From positions 1 to 33,028 of the forward strand of contig PBSL01000026.1 of NCBI GenBank assembly GCA_002726205.1: a stretch of DNA of 33,028 nucleotides, in the 5' to 3' direction. The notes under the pieces are model-generated. The model did no database searches. It saw nothing but the letters and a program-made list of their open reading frames with translations, and was not told the origin of the DNA. The stretch comes from Planctomycetaceae bacterium. GTDB lineage: Bacteria > Planctomycetota > Planctomycetia > Planctomycetales > Planctomycetaceae. The translations under genes and the position numbers were made by a program. Positions 1 through 7,986 of this stretch are shown piece by piece (the stretch's first letter is position 1; each line of letters starts with the position of its first letter).

Positions 1-935
1 GCTGGGTCGGTGTTGCCGTGATGGTGTATGCGGCCATCTCGCTGCTGGTCACGATCGAGAACTGCTTCAATGTCATCGTCCGCGCGCCCGTTGGCCGCCG
101 CTGGACCCGTCGCGTGCCGCTGTACTGGTTTGTACTGACCGTCAGTCCGTTGGCGGTCTTCGCCTGGTATTCGGTCAACGGTTGGTTTGATACATGGATC
201 GCATCGGTCGAAACCTGGAACTGGCTGTTGTACCTGGTCTTGCTTGGCTGGAACCTTCTCGGGGCCTGGCTGCTGATGCTGGCCGTCTACACGCTGATGC
301 CCAGTAGTTCGCCCCAGTGGAAACCGGCCGCTATTGGAGCGGCCGTGTCGGCGATGCTGTTGGTGATCGGCTTGCGAGGATTTGGTGCCTACCTGAACAA
401 CGCCTTCACGATTGGCCAGCTTTACGGATCACTGGGGCTGATTCCGTTGTTCATGTTCTGGGTCTACCTGATGTGGCTGGCCGTGCTGTTTGGCCTTGAA
501 GTCGCCGCGATCCTGCAGGCGTTGCCGGGGCGGCGACTGGAGGAACTTGAACGAGAACGCAAGGCCGAAGCCCTGGTGGATCCGGCGGCCGTCATGGGCG
601 TGATGGAGGTGATCGGCGAGCGGTTCATGCTCGGCCAGTCGTCGTCGTTGGTCCAGTTGTGTGAACGGACCGGGTTGCCCGAGGTGGCCGTTTCCAAGAT
701 GTTGTCGGGGCTGGCCATGGAAAACCTGGTCCACCGCCTCGAGGGCCCCACCGACACTGTCACGCTGGCACGATCCCCCGACCAGATCAGTGGTGTCCAG
801 TTGCTGGAAATCGCTTTTCGGCTTGTCGATTACGGGGACGCTGGAACCGGTTCCGCATTGCTGGCCCGGCTTCGCCAGGCGCAACGGGATCTGATTGACC
901 AGACGACACTCGCCGGACTGGTCACCGAAAACTAG
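1..935 (+). CDS. YihY/virulence factor BrkB family membrane protein, 5'-truncated by the window edge
   Basis: This is the C-terminal part of a polytopic inner-membrane protein of the YihY/BrkB family (once misnamed RNase BN), whose biochemical role is not settled. The reading frame is open to the left edge: codons 3-17 read W-V-G-V-A ahead of the first GTG at 18, so the true start lies outside the window. Several hydrophobic segments are visible: near the start, around VPLYWFVLTVSPLAVFAWY, around WLLYLVLLGWNLLGAWLLM, and around LGLIPLFMFWVYLMWLAVLF. After the last membrane segment, about 130 residues form a soluble tail with a winged-helix look (LCERTGLPEVAVSKMLSGL). That tail is common in BrkB proteins of this type and may sense or bind something in the cytoplasm. 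It ends with TAG at 933-935. The family call is firm; the function is not known. Confidence 0.85.
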   Translation, partial: WVGVAVMVYAAISLLVTIENCFNVIVRAPVGRRWTRRVPLYWFVLTVSPLAVFAWYSVNGWFDTWIASVETWNWLLYLVLLGWNLLGAWLLMLAVYTLMPSSSPQWKPAAIGAAVSAMLLVIGLRGFGAYLNNAFTIGQLYGSLGLIPLFMFWVYLMWLAVLFGLEVAAILQALPGRRLEELERERKAEALVDPAAVMGVMEVIGERFMLGQSSSLVQLCERTGLPEVAVSKMLSGLAMENLVHRLEGPTDTVTLARSPDQISGVQLLEIAFRLVDYGDAGTGSALLARLRQAQRDLIDQTTLAGLVTEN

Positions 936-945
936 GACCCGGACC

Positions 946-1117
946 AGCATCTACATCGAGATGGCCTGTATCGGCGACCCCGACATCGGTCGGGCCATCG
1001 TGCAGCAGCCAACCGGGGAGTCGAGATCACCATCCTCTTCTCTCGCAACGCCAACTCGGTGACGACATCAACTGGCGGGCGCTGCATGGTGTCTGCCGGC
1101 GGGCCGCGGACTGCTAG
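946..1117 (+). pseudogene. Remnant of a phospholipase D-like (cardiolipin synthase-type) gene with two frameshifts
   Basis: Reading the plus strand in three successive frames gives one continuous PLD-like stretch. Codons 946-1011 read SIYIEMACIGDPDIGRAIVQ; codons 1017-1055 read GVEITILFSRNAN; codons 1058-1117 read GDDINWRALHGVCRRA and end in TAG. This order resembles the region of PLD-superfamily proteins just before the HKD motif: a strand with Y-x-E-M-A and G-D-P, then RGV-x-V-T-x-L and an A-N. The two frame changes fall near 1012-1016 and 1056-1057, so nothing intact can be made. The fragment begins only 10 bases after the BrkB stop, and its end touches the last codon of the convergent enolase-superfamily gene. 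The resemblance is from memory of the family and was not confirmed by search. It could also be chance coding-like sequence in GC-rich DNA. Confidence 0.5.
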
Positions 1118-2217
1118 AGTGTGATGTCCGGGCCAAAACCGATCGTCCCGGGCACGGCGAGATGACCGTCGATGTAGGTCAGTGGCTGCGCGAGGACGTC
1201 GTCGGCGTAGAGCCCCGGGCCGACCAGGTCGCTGGGGAGGGTCAAGCCACGGATCGAGGCGGCCAGCTGGATCTGCGCGAGTGTTCCCGGCCCCATCTCG
1301 ACGGTACTTCCCAGCAGCAGGCCCACGCCGGCGGTTTCGGCCATCTGGGCGATTTGACGGGCCGGGTGGATGCCGCCGCAACCGGTCGTGGCAATGTTGA
1401 AGTAGTCGAGTGAGTCGTGCCGGATGTAGTCCAGGGCGTCGTCGGGGGTCACCACGTGTTCGATCAGGGGCACGTCGACCTCGCGCCGTACCGAGGCGAT
1501 CTCGGCGGCATCCCGGCCACCGACGGGCGTTTCGACTCCGGCAATGTCGAAACGGGCCAGGCGAGCGATGTTGGCGACCGCCTGGTCGCGGTTCCAACCC
1601 CCATTGGGGTCGATCTTGATGCTGGCTCGTGGCCCAGCCGTCTCGCGCATCACGGCCAGGCGTTGCTCGTCGAGGTCGATGTCGACTCCGACTTTCAGCT
1701 TGAAGGCCGTGAAACCCTCGCCGCACTTCCCGGCAATCTCCTCGCGCAACAATCCCAGGTCGTCACGGATGAAGGCCACCCACGAGATCCGGATCCGGTC
1801 GCGCCAGCGGCCACCCAGCAGACCGCAGACCGGCGTGTTGGTGGCATGGCTGGCCAGGTCGTAGCAGACCATGTCGAGGCCGGCGCGGGTCAGGCGGTTG
1901 AGCGAGGCACCCGCCTGGTCGGCTGGTTCGGGAAACAGCTGGGCCCAGTCCGCGTGCAATCGTGCGATTTCGATCGGATCGCGACCGACCAGGGCCGCGG
2001 CCACGCGTTGCTGCCAGTCGGCCGTCCCGGGCACCTCGTCGGGTTCGATGTCCGAGATTTCTCCCCAACCGACGTGGCCGTCGTCGGTCGTGGCCCGGAT
2101 GAACAGAAACGGCGAATCTTCGACGACGTCACGGGCACCGCCACCTTCCCGGGCGATTTGGGTCGCGTAGCGGCGGGTGACCCGGTAGGGGAACAACTGG
2201 ACGTCGGTGATTTTCAT
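1114..2217 (-). CDS. Mandelate racemase/muconate lactonizing enzyme family protein (enolase superfamily)
   Basis: This is a cytoplasmic enzyme of 367 residues, normal for the family, which removes a proton alpha to a carboxylate of an acid-sugar or amino-acid-like substrate bound to Mg2+. The N-terminal capping domain covers about residues 1-125 and the barrel about 130-350. Visible motifs are KLK (K173, K175) on barrel strand 2, D203-P-N205 and E229 as the first two metal ligands, and E253-H254 as the likely third ligand and neighbour. Where MLE-subgroup racemases carry a second catalytic Lys (N-I-K), this protein has N-I-A276, so its chemistry may rely on one base. It is the last gene of a four-gene minus-strand unit, 30 bp after the sulfatase. 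With the HpaI aldolase upstream, a sugar-acid dehydratase role is a reasonable inference; epimerase or cycloisomerase activity cannot be excluded. Confidence 0.85.
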   Translation of the reverse strand: MKITDVQLFPYRVTRRYATQIAREGGGARDVVEDSPFLFIRATTDDGHVGWGEISDIEPDEVPGTADWQQRVAAALVGRDPIEIARLHADWAQLFPEPADQAGASLNRLTRAGLDMVCYDLASHATNTPVCGLLGGRWRDRIRISWVAFIRDDLGLLREEIAGKCGEGFTAFKLKVGVDIDLDEQRLAVMRETAGPRASIKIDPNGGWNRDQAVANIARLARFDIAGVETPVGGRDAAEIASVRREVDVPLIEHVVTPDDALDYIRHDSLDYFNIATTGCGGIHPARQIAQMAETAGVGLLLGSTVEMGPGTLAQIQLAASIRGLTLPSDLVGPGLYADDVLAQPLTYIDGHLAVPGTIGFGPDITL

Positions 2218-2247
2218 CGATCAGGTCTCCGCGGGAGGGACTCGCTG

Positions 2248-3675
2248 CTAACGTCGCGACCGGGTCGGCAGCGGAGCTTTTACCCGGGTTCGCCATGCCT
2301 GCAACGTCGCGAAGAGACTGTTTGCGACGTCGGGCTGGTCGGCGGCCAGGTCGCGGGTCTCACCGATATCACGCCCGGTGTGGTAGAGCTCGCGGCGACC
2401 ATCCTCGAAGAACTCGATCAGTTTCCAGTCGCCCGAGCGGACTGCTCCGGCCGGCGTCGTCCGCCAGGTTCCCTTGCGGGCATTGGCTTGCAGGTAGCCG
2501 GGAAAATGCCAGAAGAGCGATCGGTCCGGAAGGGACCCTCCACGCAACAACGGCGTGAAACTGACACCGTCGGCGACCTGGTCGGCGGGCAGGGTCGTCC
2601 CGGCGATCTCGGCGAGCGTCGGGTAGAAATCGACCGTGATGATCGGTGTCGAACAGGTGGCACCGGCACGGGTCTGGCCGGGCCAGCGGGCGATCAACGG
2701 GACGCGGATTCCTCCCTCGTAGAGCATTCCCTTGCCACCTCGCAACGGGGCGTTGTCGGTGATGCTGCGTCCGGTCGATCCTCCCAGTGCCCCGTAGCCG
2801 CCCAGGCCACCGTTGTCGGAGGTGAAGATCACGACGGTTTCCCCGGTGAGTTTCAGCTCATCGATTGTGGCCAGGACACGGCCGACGCCAGCATCCATCG
2901 TCTCGACCATTGCCGCATACTTCGGATTGCCGTGCCCACCGGCGGGTTTTCGCTTCGCGTACTCGGCGGCCAGTTTCTGCTTGGCCTGGATTGGCGTGTG
3001 GACGGCATAGAAGGGCAGGTAGACGAAGAACGGCTTGCGGGGAAAATGCCTGACGTGTTGCCGGATCACGTTGGCCGCCTCGGTGGCGAGGCGGTCGGTC
3101 AGATTTTCGCCCGGGGGACCGTCCTTGAGTTGAGGGTTCTTGTAGGGGGAAAAATAGCCGCCGCGGGGCGAGCCGGTCTTGTTGCCCCCGAAGTTGATGT
3201 CGAATCCCTGCTGCCGTGGTCCGGCTTGCGGCGGCGGACCGAGATGCCACTTGCCGAAGTGGGCGGTCGCGTAACCGGCCGACTGCAATCGCTCGGCCAG
3301 CGTGAGAATGCCTGTGTCGAGAACGGTCCTGTTGACCACCGGGATCAGCTTGCGGAACTTCGCCTGGCCGCGCGCTCCCGTGCTGACCGTGTAGATGCCG
3401 TGACGGGGCGAGTACTGCCCGCTCATCAGGCAGGCCCGCGTCGGGGCACAGTTGGGGCCGCAGGTGTAGGCGGCGGTGAAACGGATGCCGGTTCTTGCCA
3501 GGCGGTCGATATTCGGCGTGCGGTAGTAACCGCTGCCAAAGCAGGCCAGGTCGGTCCAGCCCAGGTCGTCGGCAACGAACAGGATGATGTTCGGCGGTGA
3601 AGCGGGGGCTGTCGGTGCAAGCAGGGCAACGGCGAGGGCCAGGAATCCGAATCGACGCAGTGGGCTGGTCATCAT
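2248..3675 (-). CDS. Secreted type I sulfatase (arylsulfatase-like)
   Basis: This enzyme hydrolyses sulfate esters, probably on a polysaccharide or a released sulfated sugar. The 475 residues start with a Sec-type signal peptide (RRFGFLALAVALLAP, cleavage near residues 25-27). Then comes the sulfatase core with the metal-binding D36-D37 after NIILFVA. The active-site motif C76-A-P-T-R80 fits the C-x-P-x-R consensus, in which the Cys must be converted to formylglycine. Further conserved segments are GKWHLG, a FTSDNGG-type metal site, and PLRGGKGMLYEGGIRVPLIARWPG. No formylglycine-generating enzyme or anaerobic maturase gene lies in the window, so activation must come from elsewhere in the genome. 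It sits between the Asp-box protein (52 bp upstream) and the enolase-superfamily gene (30 bp downstream). The sulfatase assignment is firm; the substrate is unknown. Confidence 0.93.
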   Translation of the reverse strand: MMTSPLRRFGFLALAVALLAPTAPASPPNIILFVADDLGWTDLACFGSGYYRTPNIDRLARTGIRFTAAYTCGPNCAPTRACLMSGQYSPRHGIYTVSTGARGQAKFRKLIPVVNRTVLDTGILTLAERLQSAGYATAHFGKWHLGPPPQAGPRQQGFDINFGGNKTGSPRGGYFSPYKNPQLKDGPPGENLTDRLATEAANVIRQHVRHFPRKPFFVYLPFYAVHTPIQAKQKLAAEYAKRKPAGGHGNPKYAAMVETMDAGVGRVLATIDELKLTGETVVIFTSDNGGLGGYGALGGSTGRSITDNAPLRGGKGMLYEGGIRVPLIARWPGQTRAGATCSTPIITVDFYPTLAEIAGTTLPADQVADGVSFTPLLRGGSLPDRSLFWHFPGYLQANARKGTWRTTPAGAVRSGDWKLIEFFEDGRRELYHTGRDIGETRDLAADQPDVANSLFATLQAWRTRVKAPLPTRSRR

Positions 3676-3727
3676 GAAGGCTCTTCGAAGCGGTCTGTCC
3701 GGTCAAACTCCCGCGATCGGTCGCTGG

Positions 3728-4966
3728 CTACTTGTTCGGCTCGAGCAGGTCGATGCCCTGCCGGTCCTTGCGGATTCGCAGTCTCATGCCCCAGATGGCG
3801 GTTTTCTGCTGCTTGCCCCGGGGGTCGTAGTAGACCATGTAGATCGTGGAGTCGGGCAACTCGGTTCCGATGCCGTAGAGGTAGACGGAGTTGTCGATCG
3901 GGAAGCCGCGATCGGCCTTGGGGACCGTCCAGGTGCGACCGTTGTCGTCACTCCAGGTGATCTGCAGACCCCCGGTTGCGTGCCAGCCGAAGATGCAGAC
4001 GATCGTGCCGTCGGCGAGTGTCAGCAGGCAGGGGGCAACCATCTTGATGCCGGTGTCGACGGGACGAGTCCAGTGCCGGCCCTCGTCGTCGGAGAATGCC
4101 AGTTCTCCGTTCGGGCGAGCGATCATCACGATCCGTCCGTTGCGGGTCCGGGTGATCGCCGGCTCGTCCAGGGCGCCGCTGGTTCCTTTCAGCCGCGAGA
4201 CGAATTGCCATGTCTTTCCGCGGTCGTCGCTGCGATAGACCCCCAGTTGTTCGTGGCTGGTCCAGGTTTCCTTGCCGTAGGTGCTCAGCAGGATACGGCC
4301 CCCTGGCAGCACCACCGGCTTGCCGCACATGCGGTCGTAGTAAGCGAACGGTGATGGCATGTAGGTCGGACGACTCCAGCTCCGGCCACCGTTGGTCGAG
4401 CGAATCGAGGCGACGCGGCTGTTCTTGTTGCGGCCCGCCGGTGGCTTGTCGTAACCGTACCAGTTGTCGATCACGAAGAATGTGCAAACGAGCGTGCCGT
4501 CATCGAGTTCGACCAGGCACGGGTGTCGGTCGTCACCGGGAGTGTCCACGAGCGTGGTCGGACGGGTCCAGGTTCTTCCCCCGTCACGCGACCGGCACCA
4601 CAGGGCCCGGCCCCCGGTCGGCGCATCGATTTTCTCGGGGAACCCTCCCTGGATGTAACTCTTCAACAGATCGGGCTTGATGTCGATCGGCGTGGGGAAC
4701 GATACGTGCCAGTAGCCGGCACTGAAACTGCAGACCAGGTCACCGTTGCCGAGCCGGATCACCGATTCCCAGCCGACAAACCCGGTGCAGCCGGGATAGG
4801 CGGGGTGTTGGTTGACACCCGCACCGGTGATCTTTTGTCGCATCTTGCGGAAATCACCGGTCGAGGTGTCCTTGACGACCCGGACGGCAAATCCGGGTTC
4901 GGCCCCAGCGGCTTCGACCCCGGGCCAGCAACTCGCCAGCAGCAACAGCGACAAGACGGTGCGCAT
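3728..4966 (-). CDS. Secreted Asp-box (BNR) protein, sialidase-like exo-glycosidase fold
   Basis: This is a 412-residue secreted beta-propeller. I place the start at the ATG at 4966 because a typical signal peptide (MRTVLSLLLLASCWPGVEA) follows at once; a TTG at 5026 overlapping the upstream stop would add 20 polar residues in front. Five Asp-boxes of the S-x-D/N-x-G-x-x-W type are visible (SRDGGRTW, STNGGRSW, SDDRGKTW, SDDEGRHW, SDDNGRTW), the mark of a six-bladed sialidase/BNR propeller. Such proteins in planctomycetes are usually annotated as exo-alpha-sialidases, but many act on other glycans or only bind them. I do not see a clear full arginine triad, so catalytic activity is unproven. 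It is flanked by the aldolase gene (56 bp upstream) and the sulfatase gene, which suggests shared work on a sulfated, acidic glycan. Confidence 0.82.
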   Translation of the reverse strand: MRTVLSLLLLASCWPGVEAAGAEPGFAVRVVKDTSTGDFRKMRQKITGAGVNQHPAYPGCTGFVGWESVIRLGNGDLVCSFSAGYWHVSFPTPIDIKPDLLKSYIQGGFPEKIDAPTGGRALWCRSRDGGRTWTRPTTLVDTPGDDRHPCLVELDDGTLVCTFFVIDNWYGYDKPPAGRNKNSRVASIRSTNGGRSWSRPTYMPSPFAYYDRMCGKPVVLPGGRILLSTYGKETWTSHEQLGVYRSDDRGKTWQFVSRLKGTSGALDEPAITRTRNGRIVMIARPNGELAFSDDEGRHWTRPVDTGIKMVAPCLLTLADGTIVCIFGWHATGGLQITWSDDNGRTWTVPKADRGFPIDNSVYLYGIGTELPDSTIYMVYYDPRGKQQKTAIWGMRLRIRKDRQGIDLLEPNK

Positions 4967-5022
4967 GACGGGGGATTCCCGGAGAGTGGATGGAGACCGG
5001 CTCGCTGGTTTCAACCGAACGT

Positions 5023-5796
5023 TCAACCGGACCGGCCAACGTGGTCGCGGACCTTTCCGGCGACATCATTGAATGACTGGATCATCAGCGTGACATCCAC
5101 GCCATAGCAGATCCAGTCCAGGCCGTAGTCGGCCCATTGGCAGACGGTCGCCGGGGCCGACCCGATCGAGACGCCGGTCGGGATGCCCGCGGCCTTGGCG
5201 CGTTCCACCACATGGCGAACCGCCGCTTCAACTTCGGGATGTCCCGGTTGGCCCCGATGACCCAGCGAGGCCGACAGATCCATCGGTCCAAATGCCAGGC
5301 TGGTCAGTCCCGGGACGGCCAGGATCTCGTCGATGTTCTCCACCGCCTCGGCCTGCTCGACCTGTACGACCACCATGATGTTCGCGTCGGCCTCGTCGCA
5401 GAACTCGATCGCGTTGCGGCGTCCGTAGTCGAGTGGCCGCAAGGGGCCGAACCCGCGTTCGCCGTGGGGGGGGTAACGGCAGGCCGAAACGGCCCGGCGG
5501 ACGTCGTCGGCGGTTTTCGCCATCGGGAAAATCACGCCGTCGGCTCCCAGGTCCAGCACCGGCTTGACCCGGACCGGGTCGTTCCAGGGCACGCGGACCA
5601 GCGCGGCGGTGTCGGTGCCCTTGAGGGCCATCATCCCGGCCTTCACGTCAGCCAGTGACAGTGACGTGTGTTCCAGGTCGATCCAGAGGACATCGACGTC
5701 TGGGCCCAGTGCCTCGGTTGCCTGGGCATCGGAAAGACTGATACAGGTTCCCAGGCAGAGTCGGCCGCTCTGGATCTTCTCGAGAAATGGATGCAT
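5023..5796 (-). CDS. HpaI/HpcH-family class II aldolase
   Basis: This is a cytoplasmic 257-residue aldolase of the family that includes HpaI (4-hydroxy-2-oxoheptanedioate aldolase), GarL and RhmA (2-keto-3-deoxy-L-rhamnonate aldolase). It cleaves 2-keto-3-deoxy acids to pyruvate and an aldehyde. The family residues are in place: H43 in DLEHTS, R68 in VRVP, metal ligands E147 in QVEQ and D173 in FGPMDLSASLG. Length is normal. It is the first gene of the four-gene minus-strand unit, preceded by a purine-rich stretch (GAGGAG) upstream of the ATG. Paired with an enolase-superfamily enzyme in the same unit, it suggests a non-phosphorylative dehydratase-then-aldolase route for a sugar acid. The exact substrate cannot be read from the sequence. 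Confidence 0.9.
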   Translation of the reverse strand: MHPFLEKIQSGRLCLGTCISLSDAQATEALGPDVDVLWIDLEHTSLSLADVKAGMMALKGTDTAALVRVPWNDPVRVKPVLDLGADGVIFPMAKTADDVRRAVSACRYPPHGERGFGPLRPLDYGRRNAIEFCDEADANIMVVVQVEQAEAVENIDEILAVPGLTSLAFGPMDLSASLGHRGQPGHPEVEAAVRHVVERAKAAGIPTGVSIGSAPATVCQWADYGLDWICYGVDVTLMIQSFNDVAGKVRDHVGRSG

Positions 5797-5963
5797 CGGG
5801 CTGGAGGTCTCCTCGTTGGGTTGGTCTGGGCGAGCCGACCAGCATACCCCACCCGGTCTCGTGGCGTCAGTCAGTCGCCGAACGACTGTCGAATCGGTAG
5901 GATGCCGACCGTGGGTTGCCGATCAACCAGGTCCTCCGCGAGATCCAGGAAAGAGAGAGACTC
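5797..5963. promoter_or_regulatory. Divergent promoter region between the aldolase unit and the PQQ-propeller gene
   Basis: These 167 bp separate two divergent genes and must hold the start signals for both the four-gene minus-strand unit and the plus-strand propeller gene. The only element I can point to is the ribosome-binding stretch AGGA before the ATG at 5964. I see no convincing -35/-10 pair and no clear operator palindrome. Confidence 0.35.
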
Positions 5964-7259
5964 ATGCGTTTTTCCGCCGCGTCCGTTGTCCAGGGCCTTT
6001 TTCTCTGTGCAATCGGCCTGTCAAGCGTCGTTGCCGCTGAACCGGGAGCGGGGAAGATCGGTCCCCACGACTGGCCGTGGTGGCGAGGTCCCTCGCGGGA
6101 CGGTGTCGCCGCCGACCGGGCCGCGCCGGTGAAGTGGTCGGCCAAGGAAAACGTGCTCTGGAAGTCCCCGGTTCCCGGTCGTGGCCATTCGTCACCGACG
6201 ATCATCGGGTCACTGGTCGTGATGCAGACAGCCGACGAGACCAAGCAGACCCAGTCAGTGATCGCCTTCGATCGGGCCTCGGGTCGCCGGGCCTGGCAGA
6301 CGCGGATCAACTCCGGCGGTTTCCCCGAACGCATCAATCGCAAGAACACCCACGCGTCGACCACCGTGGCTGCCGACGGAAGCCGGTTGTTCGCCGTGGC
6401 CTTTCACCACAAGTCGATTCACGTCACCGCGCTGGACATGGCCGGGAAGATTCTCTGGCAGAAACAGATCGGTCCGTTCGTGCCCGACCAGTACAAGAAC
6501 GGCTATGCCGCCTCGCCGATCGTTCATGGATCGACGCTGATCGTCCTGGCCGAGTGCGACGGCACCAGTTACATGGTCTCGTTGGACCGGGTCAGTGGAA
6601 AACAGAACTGGCGAACGCCCCGGCCCTCGCGGATCAGCTATTCCTCGCCGGTGCTGGCAAGGGTCGCCGGTCGCAGCCAGGTGTTGATTCCCGGATGCGA
6701 CAAGGTGGCCGGCTTTGATCCGGACACGGGCAAGCGGTTGTGGGCCGTCGCTGCGACCACGATGGCCACCAGCGGCACCATGGTCTGGCACAACGACCTG
6801 GTCTTTGCCAGTGGCGGCTTCCCCAAGGCCGAGACGGTCTGTATTCGTGCCGACGGGTCGGGCAAGATTGTCTGGAAGAACCAGCAGAAGTGTTATGAAC
6901 AGTCGATGATCGTTCACGACGGTCATGTCTACGCGATGAACGATGGCGGGATCGTTTTCTGCTGGCGGGCGACCGATGGCCAGGAGATGTGGAAGCACCG
7001 CCTGCGCGGTCCCGTCAGTGCCTCCCCGATTCTCGCCGCCGGGAACATCTACATCAGCAACGAACGGGGCATGACGTATGTCTTCAAGGCCTCGCCGTCG
7101 AAGTACACCCAGGTGAGCGGAAATCAACTGGGGGATTCGGTTTTTGCCTCGCCGTCGATCTGCGGCGGCCGTCTTTACACCCGGGTCGCTCATCTCAAGG
7201 CCGGCCAACGACAGGAGCTCCTCTACTGCATCGGGAACCGGGCGGCCGCATCACGCTGA
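5964..7259 (+). CDS. Secreted PQQ-binding-like beta-propeller protein
   Basis: This is a 431-residue exported beta-propeller. The start is set at the ATG at 5964, which has an AGGA ribosome-binding site and is followed by a signal peptide (RFSAASVVQGLFLCAIGLSS, cleavage near VVAA-EP). A GTG/ATG-like extension to 5916 would put a charged segment ahead of the signal. Mature residues open with the planctomycete-typical W-P-W-W-R-G-P-S-R-D-G. At least six propeller blades follow, each with the A-x-D-x-x-(T/S)-G-x-x-x-W pattern: FDRASGRRAW, LDMAGKILW, LDRVSGKQNW, FDPDTGKRLW, DGSGKIVW and RATDGQEMW. Homologues are annotated as outer-membrane assembly BamB-like or quinoprotein-like. There is no sign of the PQQ-binding residues of true alcohol dehydrogenases, so a binding or scaffold role is likelier than redox catalysis. 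Confidence 0.85.
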   Translation: MRFSAASVVQGLFLCAIGLSSVVAAEPGAGKIGPHDWPWWRGPSRDGVAADRAAPVKWSAKENVLWKSPVPGRGHSSPTIIGSLVVMQTADETKQTQSVIAFDRASGRRAWQTRINSGGFPERINRKNTHASTTVAADGSRLFAVAFHHKSIHVTALDMAGKILWQKQIGPFVPDQYKNGYAASPIVHGSTLIVLAECDGTSYMVSLDRVSGKQNWRTPRPSRISYSSPVLARVAGRSQVLIPGCDKVAGFDPDTGKRLWAVAATTMATSGTMVWHNDLVFASGGFPKAETVCIRADGSGKIVWKNQQKCYEQSMIVHDGHVYAMNDGGIVFCWRATDGQEMWKHRLRGPVSASPILAAGNIYISNERGMTYVFKASPSKYTQVSGNQLGDSVFASPSICGGRLYTRVAHLKAGQRQELLYCIGNRAAASR

Positions 7260-7268
7260 CGCTGGGCG

Positions 7269-7958
7269 TTACGAATTCTCGGCGGCCGGTTCCGTGAGTG
7301 GTACCGAGAGAAAGACGCCGAACTCGACGGCAAAATTGATGGCGATGCAGGCGTGCACCCGGCCCTGCTTGTCATCGAAGACCACCCGGTCGCCGACCGG
7401 GTACAGCGGTTGGTGCCAGGTGCCCGGATGCAGGTTGACGCCGAAGGTTCCGTCGCAGTAGTAGGCGATGAAATCTGCGGGAGTCACGTCGTCGCCGGCC
7501 GGGGCCAGCAGGGCCACGTACGGGGCTCCGTCTCGTGGGAAAAACACCTGCCCACCGTCGGGGTGGTAGTTCGCCTCGCACACCAGCACCCGCGAGACAT
7601 CGGTTGGCTCGATGTCCCCGGATGCCGCCGCCGGATCCCCGAACCAGCCGGTGATGTAATAACCGTCGACGGCGTGGTTGCGGCCCAGGACCAGTTGTCC
7701 CTGGCGGTACACCTCGAATTCCCCGCTCGTCACGCCGCCCTGGTCGCCGGTTCCGGCGACGACCGGTCGCCAGCCTGCCGTTGGCCAGGTCACGATTTCG
7801 ACATCGGCGGTCTCAAACGACGGAGCCAGGCTTGCCAGTCCGGTCAATGACTCGGCCGTCGCCGGTACCAGTGGGACGTCGACAACCGAGATTTCAGGGT
7901 CGTTGATCGAGGGGATCTGATCGATCGGGGCTGTCAGGGAAGGGGTTCGGTGGGGCAT
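7269..7958 (-). CDS. Ureidoglycolate lyase (AllA)-like cupin-fold protein
   Basis: This is a 229-residue cytoplasmic protein, longer than the 160 or so residues of E. coli AllA, which releases urea from ureidoglycolate at the end of purine (allantoin) breakdown. The second half carries the family's recognisable landmarks: HPDGGQVFFP near residue 132 (AllA has HPLGTQAFIP), LLAPAGDDVTPADF near 150, and GVNLHPGTWHQPLYP near 173, including the W-H pair. The first 60 residues have no equivalent in AllA. It lies 28 bp after the DUF4954 gene on the same strand and is probably cotranscribed. No other purine-degradation gene is in the window, so the substrate may differ. The fold is well supported; the exact reaction is not. 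Confidence 0.65.
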   Translation of the reverse strand: MPHRTPSLTAPIDQIPSINDPEISVVDVPLVPATAESLTGLASLAPSFETADVEIVTWPTAGWRPVVAGTGDQGGVTSGEFEVYRQGQLVLGRNHAVDGYYITGWFGDPAAASGDIEPTDVSRVLVCEANYHPDGGQVFFPRDGAPYVALLAPAGDDVTPADFIAYYCDGTFGVNLHPGTWHQPLYPVGDRVVFDDKQGRVHACIAINFAVEFGVFLSVPLTEPAAENS

Positions 7959-7986
7959 GCTGACGGCTCACAATTGTGGTTCATTC

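Noticed and set aside
18-20. GTG at 18 as the start of the BrkB gene
   Set aside because: The frame is open to the left edge and the first visible residues are already inside a membrane segment, so the true start lies outside the window.
932-1726. A 264-codon minus-strand frame over the enolase-superfamily gene and the PLD remnant
   Set aside because: Arg-rich shadow of the true gene in another frame, no family match.
1417-3600. A 727-codon plus-strand frame opposite the enolase-superfamily and sulfatase genes
   Set aside because: It is a long antisense frame caused by high-GC codon use. It has no recognisable domain, and the minus strand carries two clear enzyme genes with intact active sites.
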